Shown piece by piece: positions 42,380-51,668 of a stretch of DNA of 52,046 bases (position 1 is its first letter; each line of letters opens with the position of its first letter). This stretch comes from Pontibacter ummariensis (GTDB lineage Bacteria; Bacteroidota; Bacteroidia; Cytophagales; Hymenobacteraceae): the NCBI RefSeq assembly GCF_900188175.1, contig NZ_FZOQ01000033.1, positions 1-52,046 of the forward strand. Reading direction: 5' to 3'. Position numbers and translations under genes: made by a program. The notes below the pieces were generated by a model. It was not told the DNA's origin. It was given only the letters and a program-made list of their open reading frames with translations, and made no database searches.

Positions 42380-43507
42380 ATGACTGCCACAGTATCGAAC
42401 GACTTTTTTCTAAAGGAACGAACGCTCCCGGAAACAAAGTCAGAGTTACTCGGCAAGTGCTTTGAGGTTTGGTGCACGAGCAGGCTCACAGGTGCCCCTC
42501 AACCTGCGCCCGCTCTTTTTATGGACCTGTGCGCCACATTGGATGCGGGGCAAGAGACAGAAAGCTCCACGCCTGCCAGCCTGTTAAGGGCGATCCAGCG
42601 CGGCACAGCGAATTTACACGACCTGAACAGGCGCCTGTTAGCTGTTTTCGGAGACCCCGACCAGGAGGCAATGGATGGTTTGCAGCAACAGCTTGAAAGA
42701 CTCCCATATTATGAGAAGTTGGAGCATCGGCCCCTCTACCTACGCGAAGCGGCAGACAAGACGCTCGTGTCTGAACTACTTGCTTTAGAGGCCCCAGTGT
42801 TTGCCTTGCTGGACCTATTCGACCGGGCAAGCCCCGCACAATACCTGCCTGAGCTTATTGCCCGGGAGAATACAGACCTCCTTCTGCTCCTGTGCCCGGA
42901 GAAGATAAGCCTGGGGCTGAGCGGAAAGCAAGGGAAGTTATTGACAGAGGTGCTTGGTCCGGGGCTCCTCCGGCTAAAGGGCTATTTTAAAAGAGAGAAG
43001 GACCTTGTCCGGCGGGAAAAGTACACCCTCAGCGTACTCCGTGAGGCGCTTCGTGAGAAAGGGTACCTGGCAGTGCAGTTCAGTGTTTATCCCCCGGAAA
43101 ATGAAGGCTTAGGGCATACGCTACTGCTCGCCTCCAAAGAAAGCTCGGCTTACCGCGGCTTTAAAGAAGCACTACTCCCCTACACTACATTTCAGGAGGA
43201 TGGGATACCGCTGTTCTATTCAAACAAGAGGAAGCAAAGCCAGCTTGCCCTGTTCTCTGAACAAGCCCGGTATACCCTCGAAAACCTTGCAGTGGAATTA
43301 GAGCAGCAGAGCGGTGCCTATAAGTACAAGATGATTGAAAAAGTGTATGAGGAACACAGCCTGGGCACTGACTACATCCGGGAAAACTACGTGGAGGCCT
43401 TTAAGCTTCTCCGAAACCGCGGCAAGGTAGAGTTCCTGAACCCTAAGACCATGCAACCCATCAAGATAGCTACCGCTACCTCTGTAGTGAAGTATAGAAG
43501 CGTGTAA
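42380..43507 (+). CDS. Divergent TcmP-like (three-Cys-motif partner) protein
   Basis: The 375-aa protein resembles TcmP in its order of segments: FFLKERTLPETKSELLGKCF and W at the N-terminus, ALFMDLCATLDAGQETESST (where TcmP has DLFAGPG and STP), PVFALLDLFDRASPAQYLPE (TcmP: DPFGYKG), LLLASKESSAYRGFKEALLP, and a C-terminal winged-helix-like EEHSLGTDYIRENYVEAFKL. The Gly-Pro-Gly of the nucleotide-like loop is lost. In other bacteria TcmP often lies next to a Gp37/Gp68-like protein; none is here. The similarity is recalled and judged by eye; the function is not known. Confidence 0.5.
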   Translation: MTATVSNDFFLKERTLPETKSELLGKCFEVWCTSRLTGAPQPAPALFMDLCATLDAGQETESSTPASLLRAIQRGTANLHDLNRRLLAVFGDPDQEAMDGLQQQLERLPYYEKLEHRPLYLREAADKTLVSELLALEAPVFALLDLFDRASPAQYLPELIARENTDLLLLLCPEKISLGLSGKQGKLLTEVLGPGLLRLKGYFKREKDLVRREKYTLSVLREALREKGYLAVQFSVYPPENEGLGHTLLLASKESSAYRGFKEALLPYTTFQEDGIPLFYSNKRKQSQLALFSEQARYTLENLAVELEQQSGAYKYKMIEKVYEEHSLGTDYIRENYVEAFKLLRNRGKVEFLNPKTMQPIKIATATSVVKYRSV

Positions 43508-43817
43508 GGCGAGTCCCCCCGGCATAACCAGCCTCCTAACATAGGAGGTCTTAAGTCCGTGGTTTGTGTGAAGAATGGTACTGTATTTGCACTTTATGTT
43601 AAAACATGCACCCTGACGGTCCTATTCCAATAGGTAGCGTCCGGTTTAGCCTAGGCCGGACCCTGGTCTTGATTGCATAAAAATTAAAAACACTGAACTT
43701 TTCGTATTAATTATTACTTTTAGCGGTCTAAAAAGCCTTTAATTGGAAGTTTAGTACAAAACGAACTTTTACAACACTCAACTCACTCAAAAGACAGAGC
43801 CAAATTCAAAAAACTCT
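43508..43817. other. Intergenic region with hairpins and a weak promoter
   Basis: CCTCCT/AGGAGG (about 43531-43547) follows the TcmP-like gene and may end it. GTCCGG/CCGGAC (about 43640-43661) is a second stem. TACTTTTA at 43715-43722 is one base off TAnnTTTG and could be the -7 of the M13 peptidase gene, with a leader of about 90 bases. Confidence 0.4.
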
Positions 43818-45902
43818 ATGACTAAGCAAAAATCAACTAAAAGCACCTCCAACTGGAAGAACTACCTTGGTGCCCTTCTGTTTGGCGCTGCTTCGCTTAC
43901 CGCCCTCGATGCCACCGCGCAGTACAAGCCTGAATCTGGTGTAAAGACGCCTTTTATCGACAAGGCGAACATGGACCTGACTGTGAAGCCAGGCGATGAC
44001 TTTTACACTTACGCCAGCGGTGCCTGGATCAGAAACAACCCGGTGCCGGCAAAGGAAACCCGCTGGGGTAGCTTCAACCTGCTGCGCGAGTTTAACATCA
44101 ACGCGGTAAAAGAGATCCTGAACGAGGCCGCCGCCAACACTAGCGCGAAGCCCGGTTCTGTAGAGAAGCGCGTGGGTGATTTCTATGCGGCAGCTATGGA
44201 TAGCGCTGCCATCGAAAAGCTCGGTTATACGCCTATCAAAGCAGATCTGAAGCGCGTAAAGAAGGTAAAAGACGTTAAAGGCTTACTGAACGAAGTAGCT
44301 TACCTGCGAACTACTGGTGCTGCATCTCCTATGTTCGGCTTTTATGTGGGTCAGGACCGCAAGGACGTAAACACCATGATCCCTCAGTTCAGCCAGGGCG
44401 GTACTACCCTGCCTGACCGTGATTACTACCTGAAGGATGATGCCCGCAGCCAAAAGATTCAGGAGGCTTACAAAACCTATATCACCACGCTGTTTACCTT
44501 AATCGGTACACCGGAGGCCACTGCACAGAAAAATGCAGAGACCATCTTCAACCTGGAGAAGAAGCTGGCTGCTGCGCAGATGAGCCGCGTAGAAATGCGT
44601 GACCCTTACAAGACCTACAATAAATTATCTGTTGCCGATTTCAGCAAGTCAACCCCGAACGTGGACTGGAAGTCGCTGATGGCAAAGATGAAAGTAACGG
44701 GCGAAGACACCGTACTGGTGAACAACCCGAAGTTCTTCACGGAACTGAACGGCTTGCTGACAAGCGTGCCTACTGCTGACTGGAATACCTACCTGCAGTG
44801 GAACGTGCTGAAGTCTTCGGCTCCTTACCTGAGCTCTAAGTTTGTAGACGCTAACTTCGCTTACTCACAGGCACTGTCCGGACAGAAAGTGCAGACGCCG
44901 CGCTGGCAGCGCATGTCGCAGCTGACTGATGGTACCATTGGTGAACTGCTGGGCCAGCTGTACGTGCAGAAACACTTTAAGCCAGAGGCGAAAGAGAGAA
45001 TGAACGAGCTGATCAGCAACCTGATCAAGGCTTACGAGATCCGCATCAACAACCTGGATTGGATGAGCGCCACCACGAAGGAAAAGGCACTGGCCAAGTT
45101 GCATGCCTTTACGCCGAAAGTAGGCTACCCAGACAAGTGGAAGAACTACGACGGGCTGGAGATCAACCGTAAAACTTTCTTCCAGAACGTGCGCAACGCC
45201 GGCCAGTGGGGCTATAACGACATGGTAAGCCAGCTAGGCAAGCCGGTAGACAGAAGCAAGTGGGGCATGACACCTCCGACCGTTAACGCCTACTACAGCC
45301 CGGTTATGAACGAGATCGTGTTCCCGGCTGGTATCCTGCAGTTCCCGTTCTTTGACCCGAATGCGGATGACGCGGTAAACTACGGCGGTATCGGTGCAGT
45401 AATCGGCCATGAAATTTCCCACGGCTTCGACGACTCCGGTAGCCAGTACGACAAAGACGGTACCCTGCGCAACTGGTGGACAGAAGAGGACCGCGCCCGT
45501 TTTGAGGAGAAAGCCAAAGCCCTGCAGGAGCAGTATGACGCTTACACGGTGTTGGACACGGTACACGTAAACGGTAAATTGACACTAGGCGAGAATATCG
45601 GTGACCTGGGTGGCCTGAGCGCTGCTTACGAAGCCTTCAAGATGACCAAGCAGGGGCAGTCGAATGAAATGATCGACGGCTTCACACCGGATCAGCGCTT
45701 CTTCCTATCCTGGGCACAGGTTTGGAGAGGTAACATCCTGCCTGAGGCTGCCGCACAGCAGATTGTAACAGACCCACACTCTCCGGGCCAGTACAGAACG
45801 ATTGGCGCCCCGGTAAACATGGATGCCTGGTACGAGGCCTTCAATGTGAAGCCTGGCGACAAGCTGTACAAAGCACCGGAAGACAGAATCAGACTCTGGT
45901 AA
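43818..45902 (+). CDS. M13-family (neprilysin/PepO-like) zinc metallopeptidase
   Basis: The 694-aa protein has an N-terminal signal (YLGALLFGAASLTALDATAQ) and so acts outside the cytoplasm. The zinc site is HEISH (H531, E532, H535) in IGHEISHGFDDSGSQYDKDG, with the third ligand E592 in LGENIGDLGGL. NAYYSPVMNEIVFPAGILQ and the C-terminal PGDKLYKAPEDRIRLW are M13 hallmarks. These peptidases cut small peptides. Full length, single gene, two hairpins follow. Confidence 0.95.
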   Translation: MTKQKSTKSTSNWKNYLGALLFGAASLTALDATAQYKPESGVKTPFIDKANMDLTVKPGDDFYTYASGAWIRNNPVPAKETRWGSFNLLREFNINAVKEILNEAAANTSAKPGSVEKRVGDFYAAAMDSAAIEKLGYTPIKADLKRVKKVKDVKGLLNEVAYLRTTGAASPMFGFYVGQDRKDVNTMIPQFSQGGTTLPDRDYYLKDDARSQKIQEAYKTYITTLFTLIGTPEATAQKNAETIFNLEKKLAAAQMSRVEMRDPYKTYNKLSVADFSKSTPNVDWKSLMAKMKVTGEDTVLVNNPKFFTELNGLLTSVPTADWNTYLQWNVLKSSAPYLSSKFVDANFAYSQALSGQKVQTPRWQRMSQLTDGTIGELLGQLYVQKHFKPEAKERMNELISNLIKAYEIRINNLDWMSATTKEKALAKLHAFTPKVGYPDKWKNYDGLEINRKTFFQNVRNAGQWGYNDMVSQLGKPVDRSKWGMTPPTVNAYYSPVMNEIVFPAGILQFPFFDPNADDAVNYGGIGAVIGHEISHGFDDSGSQYDKDGTLRNWWTEEDRARFEEKAKALQEQYDAYTVLDTVHVNGKLTLGENIGDLGGLSAAYEAFKMTKQGQSNEMIDGFTPDQRFFLSWAQVWRGNILPEAAAQQIVTDPHSPGQYRTIGAPVNMDAWYEAFNVKPGDKLYKAPEDRIRLW

Positions 45903-45908
45903 GTAACC

Positions 45909-45984
45909 GGGCTGCTGTCACACAGCAGCCCTACATTTTCTTGCTAAACAGAAAAGCCGCTCCAGAGTTGGAGCGGCTTTTCTG
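45909..45984 (+). terminator. Tandem hairpins after the M13 peptidase gene
   Basis: GGGCTGCTGT/ACAGCAGCCC (45909-45931) is followed by a perfect 16-bp stem (45949-45964 with 45969-45984, four-base loop) that ends in a TTTTCTGTTT tract. The second stem is the likely terminator. The small frame at 46021-46203 has no protein features. Confidence 0.85.
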
Positions 45985-46164
45985 TTTATAGAAGGCAAAA
46001 TACAGCGATACCTCCCTGGCTTGTTCCATCTTTCATTGCTACTACTGCTTCAGCGCCTGATGCAGCAAAAGCCTGATACTAATGCTGCTCTCGTTAATCC
46101 TCCTATAACGACAGTTCCTGCAACCGAACATACCTGTTCGATGCCGGACCCTGGAGTAAAACAA

Positions 46165-46191
46165 AAAAGCCCGCTTGAGGAGCGGGCTTTT
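46165..46191 (-). terminator. Terminator of menB
   Basis: AAAAGCCCGCT and AGCGGGCTTTT pair around five bases; on the minus strand the stem ends in a T-run, 19 bases after the menB stop. Confidence 0.85.
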
Positions 46192-46209
46192 AGTAAGTAC
46201 TAAACTATA

Positions 46210-47052
46210 CTATGAAATCCAGGGAATGTCCTTGAAGTTTGGCTTACGCTTCTCCAGGAAGGCATTTCTACCTTCTTTGGCTTCGTCGGTCATGTAAGCT
46301 AAGCGCGTAGCTTCGCCAGCAAATACCTGCTGGCCTACCATACCATCGTCGGTCAGGTTAAAGGCGAACTTCAGCATCTTGATAGAAGTAGGTGATTTCT
46401 GTAGTATCTCCTGTGCCCATTGGTAGGCAGTGTCTTCCAATTCGTCGTGCGGGATAACAGCGTTTACCATGCCCATGTCATAAGCTTCCTGCGCCGAGTA
46501 ACTACGGCCAAGGAAGAAGATCTCGCGGGCACGTTTCTGGCCTACCATTTTGGCCAGGTACGCAGAACCATAACCACCGTCGAAGCTGGTCACGTCGGCA
46601 TCGGTTTGCTTAAAGATCCCGTGCTCTTTGCTGGCCAGTGTCAGGTCGCAGACTACGTGCAGGCTATGGCCACCGCCTACCGCCCAACCCGGTACTACCG
46701 CAATGACTACTTTTGGCATAAAGCGGATCAGGCGCTGTACTTCCAATATGTTCAGGCGCGGTATACCAGACTCATCTACGTACCCTTGGTGGCCGCGCGC
46801 ATTCTGGTCGCCGCCGCTGCAGAAAGAATAAACGCCATCTTTGGTAGACGGGCCTTCGGCAGAAAGCAGCACGACGCCAATGCTTGTATCCTCACGCGCA
46901 TCCAAAAACGCATCGAATAACTCGAACACTGTTTTTGGTCGGAAAGCATTGCGTACATTGGGTCTGTTGAAAGCAATACGGGCTACGCCGTCTGCCTTTT
47001 TATAGGTTATATCTTCGTATTCCTTTACGGTTGTCCAGTTAGCTTTGCTCAT
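46210..47052 (-). CDS. menB: 1,4-dihydroxy-2-naphthoyl-CoA synthase
   Basis: The 280-aa crotonase-fold enzyme closes the second ring of the menaquinone precursor from O-succinylbenzoyl-CoA. Signature text includes RIAFNRPNVRNAFRPKTVFE, FCSGGDQNARG, PGWAVGGGHSLHVVCDL and KQTDADVTSFDGGYGSAYLA. The residue after KQT is Asp (D151), where the E. coli enzyme has the Gly that binds bicarbonate. This one therefore belongs to the bicarbonate-independent aspartate type. No other men gene is adjacent. It points to menaquinone respiration. Confidence 0.95.
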   Translation of the reverse strand: MSKANWTTVKEYEDITYKKADGVARIAFNRPNVRNAFRPKTVFELFDAFLDAREDTSIGVVLLSAEGPSTKDGVYSFCSGGDQNARGHQGYVDESGIPRLNILEVQRLIRFMPKVVIAVVPGWAVGGGHSLHVVCDLTLASKEHGIFKQTDADVTSFDGGYGSAYLAKMVGQKRAREIFFLGRSYSAQEAYDMGMVNAVIPHDELEDTAYQWAQEILQKSPTSIKMLKFAFNLTDDGMVGQQVFAGEATRLAYMTDEAKEGRNAFLEKRKPNFKDIPWIS

Positions 47053-47066
47053 AACATTACTTTTGC

Positions 47067-47099
47067 TGCAAGTTAGCTTTTTATATTTCCAGGCTCAAC
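47067..47099 (-). promoter_or_regulatory. Candidate menB promoter
   Basis: On the minus strand, GTTG (complement of 47096-47099), 20 bases, then TAACTTGCA (complement of 47067-47075). It would give a leader of only about ten bases. The rest of 47100-47354 shows nothing further. Confidence 0.4.
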
Positions 47100-47354
47100 T
47101 GGTTTTGCCAGGGCGAAGTACCGGTTTACGTGTATGTGGCCTCATCTTCATCACTTTTCTTTCTGTTTCGCCCCTGTTATTTTTAATGACAGGCTTTTCC
47201 GTCGCCACTCCACCCGCTGTTATACACAGGCGTTGGGCAGCAAATACATGATGCCTTTCTCACAAAGGCAGATTTATGTGCCACTGAGCCAACACCATCC
47301 ATTTTGCAGTCAATGTTATGATCTCCGTTTGTCAGGCTTATACTTTTACCTTTA

Positions 47355-47855
47355 TTATATCGCGATATCAAACTTGCTTGACAGCAAACGATTGAGCTGC
47401 TTGAGGTCAGCTAATAACTCCAGATGGTTTTGCGTTAATGCTAATTCAGGCTTGTTTATCCGAAACAACTTTTTCAATTCGACCATTTTAAAGTAAAACG
47501 ATTGAGACTGTAGTTCTAACTGTAGTATCGCTAACTTTTTTTCTATGGCGATCTTTTTTTGTTTAACCGCAAGAATAGTTTCAACAGCCGAATCAAAGTC
47601 CAATTCCTCTTGTTCGAGGGACCTTAAAAGTCCGCACTTAAAATCGGCACATTGTTTCGGTCTTTTAGAATAAATATTACAACCATTACAATAGCTGTCA
47701 CAGGGTTGAAGAAAAAAACCTGCACCATTTGCATCCTCTATATCCATTAATTCTCTCACCACAGGCACCTCTTCACGACTCAGCTGTACAAAGCCAATGA
47801 GGGTACCGTCACAACATAATCCGCAGGACAAACAAATATTTTTGGAATCATTCAT
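47355..47855 (-). CDS. YkgJ-like cysteine-cluster protein
   Basis: The 166-aa protein starts NICLSCGLCCDGTLIGFVQL, with the CxxCxxCC cluster of the YkgJ (zinc- or iron-binding) family. More cysteines follow in PCDSYCNGCNIYSKRPKQCA and FKC. The second half is helical and charged (VETILAVKQKKIAIEKKLAI) with no further motif. The DNA here is clearly AT-richer than its neighbours, and the gene has no operon partner, both of which suggest acquisition. The function of this family is poorly defined. Confidence 0.8.
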   Translation of the reverse strand: MNDSKNICLSCGLCCDGTLIGFVQLSREEVPVVRELMDIEDANGAGFFLQPCDSYCNGCNIYSKRPKQCADFKCGLLRSLEQEELDFDSAVETILAVKQKKIAIEKKLAILQLELQSQSFYFKMVELKKLFRINKPELALTQNHLELLADLKQLNRLLSSKFDIAI

Positions 47856-48196
47856 GTTTTCTGGATTTAAGCATTCCTTTCATATGCTTTATTAAAGGGC
47901 ATCATCATGTGTTGTTAACGGTTAGATTAGAAAACGGAAAGCGTTTTAAAGCTATTTCACCTCAACGCGTGAACATACGGGTTATAACGCAGATAAACAG
48001 AATAACAGTCCCTAAAGCACGTATTCCAGAAGTAGCAAGCCTATAGTGCTTATGTTACAATAGGCTAGAAACCGCATAAAAGTAAAGCTATTAATCCAAT
48101 CCGCTATCAGGAAGCAGCGCCACAAATGTATGTCCGGGGCAAGTTGAACAAAATTCCGGCTTAGCTGTAGTCTTTATCATAACCATTTCAACGCGT
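47856..48196. other. Divergent intergenic region
   Basis: I see no gene, clear promoter or hairpin in this stretch between the YkgJ-like gene and the OYE gene. Confidence 0.5.
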
Positions 48197-49267
48197 ATGT
48201 CTGAACTGTTTCGTCCATTAACAATAAGAGAGATCACGTTTAAGAACCGGATTGCGGTGTCACCCATGTGTCAGTATTCCAGCGTAGATGGCTTTGCCAA
48301 TGACTGGCACCTGGTACACCTGGGCAGCAGAGCCACAGGTGGGGCCGGACTTGTTATTTCAGAAGCCACGGCAGTATCTCCTGAAGGCCGTATTACCCCA
48401 GACGACCTGGGTATCTGGAAAGCAGAGCATGTGCCGGAGCTGCAGCGCATCACCGCTTTTTTAGAAGCACAGGGAGCAGTACCTGGTATACAGCTGGCAC
48501 ATGCGGGCCGGAAGGCAAGCCACCAGAGCCCCTGGAAGGGCAGAAAGGCCATACCCGCGAATGAGGAAGGCTGGCAAACGGTACCCCCCAGCGCCATGCC
48601 CTTTTTACCTTCTGAGCCGGCACCTATCGAACTGGATGCAGTTGGTATTGTCCAGGTGATTGCAGACTTTAAAGCCGCAGCCCAACGGGCACTAGAGGCA
48701 GGCTTTAAAGTAGCGGAGGTGCATGCGGCCCACGGCTATCTGTTGCACGAATTCTACTCCCCGCTTAGCAACAAGCGAACAGACAGGTACGGAGGAAGCT
48801 TTGAGAACCGCATCCGCCTGTCGTTAGAAGTAACAGAAGCCGTGCGGGAAGTATGGCCGAAGGAATATCCGCTTTTTGTGCGCATCTCTGCCACCGACTG
48901 GACCGAAGGTGGGTGGACAGGGGAAGATGCTGTGGAATTGGCAAAAGCATTGCGTACCAAAGGAGCCGACCTGATCGATTGCTCTACAGGCGGTAACGTC
49001 CCGAAGGCAGACATTCCTGTTGGCCCCTGCTACCAGACCCGTTTTGCGACCCGCATTAAAAAAGAAGCGGACATCTTAACAGGAGCCGTTGGCATGATCA
49101 CTACCGCACAGGAAGCCGAGTCCATTATAGCGGAGGGCCGCGCCGACTTGGTACTGCTGGCACGGAAACTCCTGCGCGACCCGCACTTCCCGCTACATGT
49201 CGCCCAGGAGTTGGGGGCAGATGTAACCTGGCCGCTACAGTACGAACGGGCTAAGCCCCGCCCCTAA
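48197..49267 (+). CDS. Old yellow enzyme family NADPH:flavin oxidoreductase (YqjM type)
   Basis: The 356-aa FMN enzyme reduces activated C=C bonds with NADPH. Landmarks are the redox-tuning Cys in AVSPMCQYSSVDGFANDWHL, the substrate-binding His pair in HAAHGYLLHEF, and the phosphate-binding RYGGSFENRIRL. These place it in the thermophilic-like YqjM class. Its substrate in the cell (a toxic enone or nitro compound) cannot be told from sequence. It is followed by its own terminator, so it is not cotranscribed with the pullulanase gene. Confidence 0.93.
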   Translation: MSELFRPLTIREITFKNRIAVSPMCQYSSVDGFANDWHLVHLGSRATGGAGLVISEATAVSPEGRITPDDLGIWKAEHVPELQRITAFLEAQGAVPGIQLAHAGRKASHQSPWKGRKAIPANEEGWQTVPPSAMPFLPSEPAPIELDAVGIVQVIADFKAAAQRALEAGFKVAEVHAAHGYLLHEFYSPLSNKRTDRYGGSFENRIRLSLEVTEAVREVWPKEYPLFVRISATDWTEGGWTGEDAVELAKALRTKGADLIDCSTGGNVPKADIPVGPCYQTRFATRIKKEADILTGAVGMITTAQEAESIIAEGRADLVLLARKLLRDPHFPLHVAQELGADVTWPLQYERAKPRP

Positions 49268-49290
49268 CAGCTGTCCCTGTTGCTATACTT

Positions 49291-49318
49291 GAGCCGGTTA
49301 CCCTGTGTAAACCGGCTC
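49291..49318 (+). terminator. Terminator of the OYE gene
   Basis: GAGCCGGTT pairs with AACCGGCTC around ten bases, followed by a TTTCCTTTT tract. It lies 23 bases after the stop and inside an upstream extension of the pullulanase frame, which shows that extension is not coding. Confidence 0.85.
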
Positions 49319-49351
49319 TTTCCTTTTAAAAGCCGGGAATTTATTTTACTC

Positions 49352-49359
49352 TATCTTCG
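49352..49359 (+). promoter_or_regulatory. -7 element (TATCTTCG) of the pullulanase gene
   Basis: The octamer and the following TAACCCG resemble those at 42230. It lies 31 bases before the ATG at 49391 and supports that start. Confidence 0.45.
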
Positions 49360-49390
49360 TAACCCGTATAAGTCTTTACACCCTTCCGAT

Positions 49391-51388
49391 ATGATGCTTA
49401 TGCTCAAACTCTCTTTTCTGTTACTTATGGCCACAACTACCGCCCTTTTTTCAGGTAAAGACAGGCATTACCACAAGAATTATGATGCTTATCCTACTGC
49501 TCCGGATGCCAGTCTCTGGCTGGCGTACAGCCCCCAGCAGACGACCTTTAGCCTGTGGTCGCCGGTAGCAGAAGAGGTGAAAGTAAACCTCTATGAGCAA
49601 GGGGAAGGCGGAAAGCAACTGGGACAACACCCGCTCCTGAAAGAAAACAACGGACTTCGGAAGCTGTCCCTGGATCAAGACCTGCAGGGTACCTATTACA
49701 CTTACCAGGTAAAAGTAAATGGCCATTGGCTACAGGAAACACCGGGCATTTACGCTACTGCCGTGGGGGTGAATGGCAAGAGGGCTATGGTACTGGACTT
49801 AGCCACTACCGATCCCGAAGGCTGGCAGCAAGACAAAGGCCCTGCCGTAGACAAGCCCAACGAGGTGATCATCTACGAAGCGCACGTCCGGGACATCACC
49901 AGCAGCCCGAGCTCGGGTAGCAGCAAGCCAGGTAAGTTCTTAGGCCTGGTAGAAAACGGCACGACCACAAAAGAGGGGCTTACCACCGGGATTGATCACA
50001 TGAAGGAACTCGGTATTACCCACGTACACCTGCTCCCCTCTTTCGACTTCCGGTCAGTGGATGAGGCAGCGCTGGACAAGCCGCAGTTTAACTGGGGCTA
50101 CGATCCGCAGAACTACAACGTGCCGGAAGGCTCTTATTCCTCTGACCCCTATCAGGCAGAGGTACGCATCAAAGAGTTCAAGCAGATGGTACAGGGCTTC
50201 CACCAGAATGGGATAGGCGTGGTACTGGACGTGGTGTACAACCACACGGGCGAAACCGAGCACTCGAACTTTAACCTGGAGGTGCCGGGGTATTATTACC
50301 GCCACACCCCTGAAGGGAAGTGGTCGGACGCTTCGGCCTGCGGAAACGAGACAGCCAGCGAACGGGCCATGATGCGCAAGTACATCATCGAGTCCTGCAA
50401 GTTTTGGGCAAAGGAATACCACATCGACGGTTTCCGCTTCGACCTGATGGGCATACACGACGTGGAAACCATGAACCAGCTGACAGAGGAACTTAAAAAG
50501 ATAAACCCGAACATCTTCGTGTATGGCGAAGGCTGGACTGCCGGAAAAAGCCCCTTGCCGGACAAGGAGAAGGCCCTGAAAGCAAACACCTACAAGTTAA
50601 AAAGTGTGGCTGCTTTCAGCGATGACATCCGCGACGGCCTGAAAGGCTCTGTGTTTGAGGAGAAGTCCAGAGGTTTTGTCAGCGGCGCGAAAGACACAGA
50701 GGAGTCTGTCAAGTTTGGAGTGGTCGGCAGCATCAAGCATCCACAGGTCAACTACACGAAAATTAATTACTCCAAAGCTCCCTGGGCCAATGAACCCTGG
50801 CAGTCGGTATCTTATGTCTCGTGCCACGACAACCACACGCTTTTCGACAAGTTAAAGATCTCCTGTAAAGGCGCTTCCAAAGAAGAACTGAAGAAGATGC
50901 ACATGCTCTCGAACGCGGTCGTGCTTACCTCCCAGGGCATCCCTTTCCTGCATGCCGGTGTGGAGCTGCTACGGACCAAGAACGGGGAACACAACAGCTA
51001 CAACCTCCCCGACTCCGTGAACCAGATTAACTGGGCCTGGAAAGCGGAAAACAAGGAGGTGTTTGACTATTACAAAGGCCTGATTACGCTCCGGAAAGCA
51101 CACCCCGCTTTCCGGATGCCTTCTGCCGATATGGTGAACAAGCACCTGCACTTCACTGTGTCTGAGCCAGGGCTGATCGGCTACCAGATACGAGACCATG
51201 CGCACAACGACAAATGGAAAAACATCCGGGTGTATTACAACGCCCGTAAAAGCCCTGCTGCGATTAAGCTGGATGGAGCCTGGCAGGTCTCTGTTTCGGG
51301 GCAGGACATCGATCTAAAGGGGAGTAGGACAGTAAAGGACAAAGTGGTAGTGCCGCCCGTGTCGATGCTGGTTTTGTTCCAGGAGTAA
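49391..51388 (+). CDS. Type I pullulanase (GH13), secreted
   Basis: From the ATG at 49391 the protein has 665 aa with an N-terminal signal (MLKLSFLLLMATTTALFSG). A CBM48-like domain (SLWLAYSPQQTTFSLWSPVA) precedes the GH13 barrel. The pullulanase marker FNWGYDPQNYNVPEGSYS is at 233. GH13 residues are VVYNHTG, nucleophile D351 (GFRFDLMGIHD), acid/base E380 (YGEGWTAG) and D480 (SCHDNHTL). It hydrolyses alpha-1,6 branch points of pullulan, starch or glycogen. No other alpha-glucan gene is adjacent. The start is set by the terminator and promoter immediately upstream. Confidence 0.94.
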   Translation: MMLMLKLSFLLLMATTTALFSGKDRHYHKNYDAYPTAPDASLWLAYSPQQTTFSLWSPVAEEVKVNLYEQGEGGKQLGQHPLLKENNGLRKLSLDQDLQGTYYTYQVKVNGHWLQETPGIYATAVGVNGKRAMVLDLATTDPEGWQQDKGPAVDKPNEVIIYEAHVRDITSSPSSGSSKPGKFLGLVENGTTTKEGLTTGIDHMKELGITHVHLLPSFDFRSVDEAALDKPQFNWGYDPQNYNVPEGSYSSDPYQAEVRIKEFKQMVQGFHQNGIGVVLDVVYNHTGETEHSNFNLEVPGYYYRHTPEGKWSDASACGNETASERAMMRKYIIESCKFWAKEYHIDGFRFDLMGIHDVETMNQLTEELKKINPNIFVYGEGWTAGKSPLPDKEKALKANTYKLKSVAAFSDDIRDGLKGSVFEEKSRGFVSGAKDTEESVKFGVVGSIKHPQVNYTKINYSKAPWANEPWQSVSYVSCHDNHTLFDKLKISCKGASKEELKKMHMLSNAVVLTSQGIPFLHAGVELLRTKNGEHNSYNLPDSVNQINWAWKAENKEVFDYYKGLITLRKAHPAFRMPSADMVNKHLHFTVSEPGLIGYQIRDHAHNDKWKNIRVYYNARKSPAAIKLDGAWQVSVSGQDIDLKGSRTVKDKVVVPPVSMLVLFQE

Positions 51389-51646
51389 GTAAGGTAAATT
51401 GATTAAGGTATTTTGTCTACGCATTTAGATCAGCAAGCGGTCCTTTTCTCTTATCACCATCTCCAGTGTCATCTCGCACTTCGGGAGAGATGACAGGATA
51501 ATATAAGCTTCTAAGCAACCTTACTTAGAAGCTGCTGGAAAAGCTGTTGCGTACGTTTATCGGTGAGATACACTACAACGGCATAATCCGTAAAGGCTTT
51601 GCTGGCTACAGGAGCACCTTATCACCCTCCTGCTAAACAGCCTGTA
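51389..51646. other. Intergenic hairpins after the pullulanase gene
   Basis: TGTCATCTC/GAGATGACA (51467-51495) and AGCTTCTAAG/CTTAGAAGCT (51506-51533) are clear stems; the first resembles short dispersed palindromes, the second may terminate pullulanase transcription. No gene is seen. Confidence 0.5.
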
Positions 51647-51668
51647 CCCACCCCTACCCCCTCCGAGG
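51647..51668. repeat. Half copy of the CCCACCCCTACCCC repeat next to the IS
   Basis: CCCACCCCTACCCC and CTCCGAGG match the left part of the repeat at 6387 and 13635, then sequence switches to the IS end. The right half (AGGGG) is missing here, which suggests that the IS landed in this repeat. Confidence 0.6.

Noticed and set aside
46021..46203. 60-codon frame between the M13 peptidase and menB
   Set aside because: It runs into the menB terminator and lacks protein-like composition.
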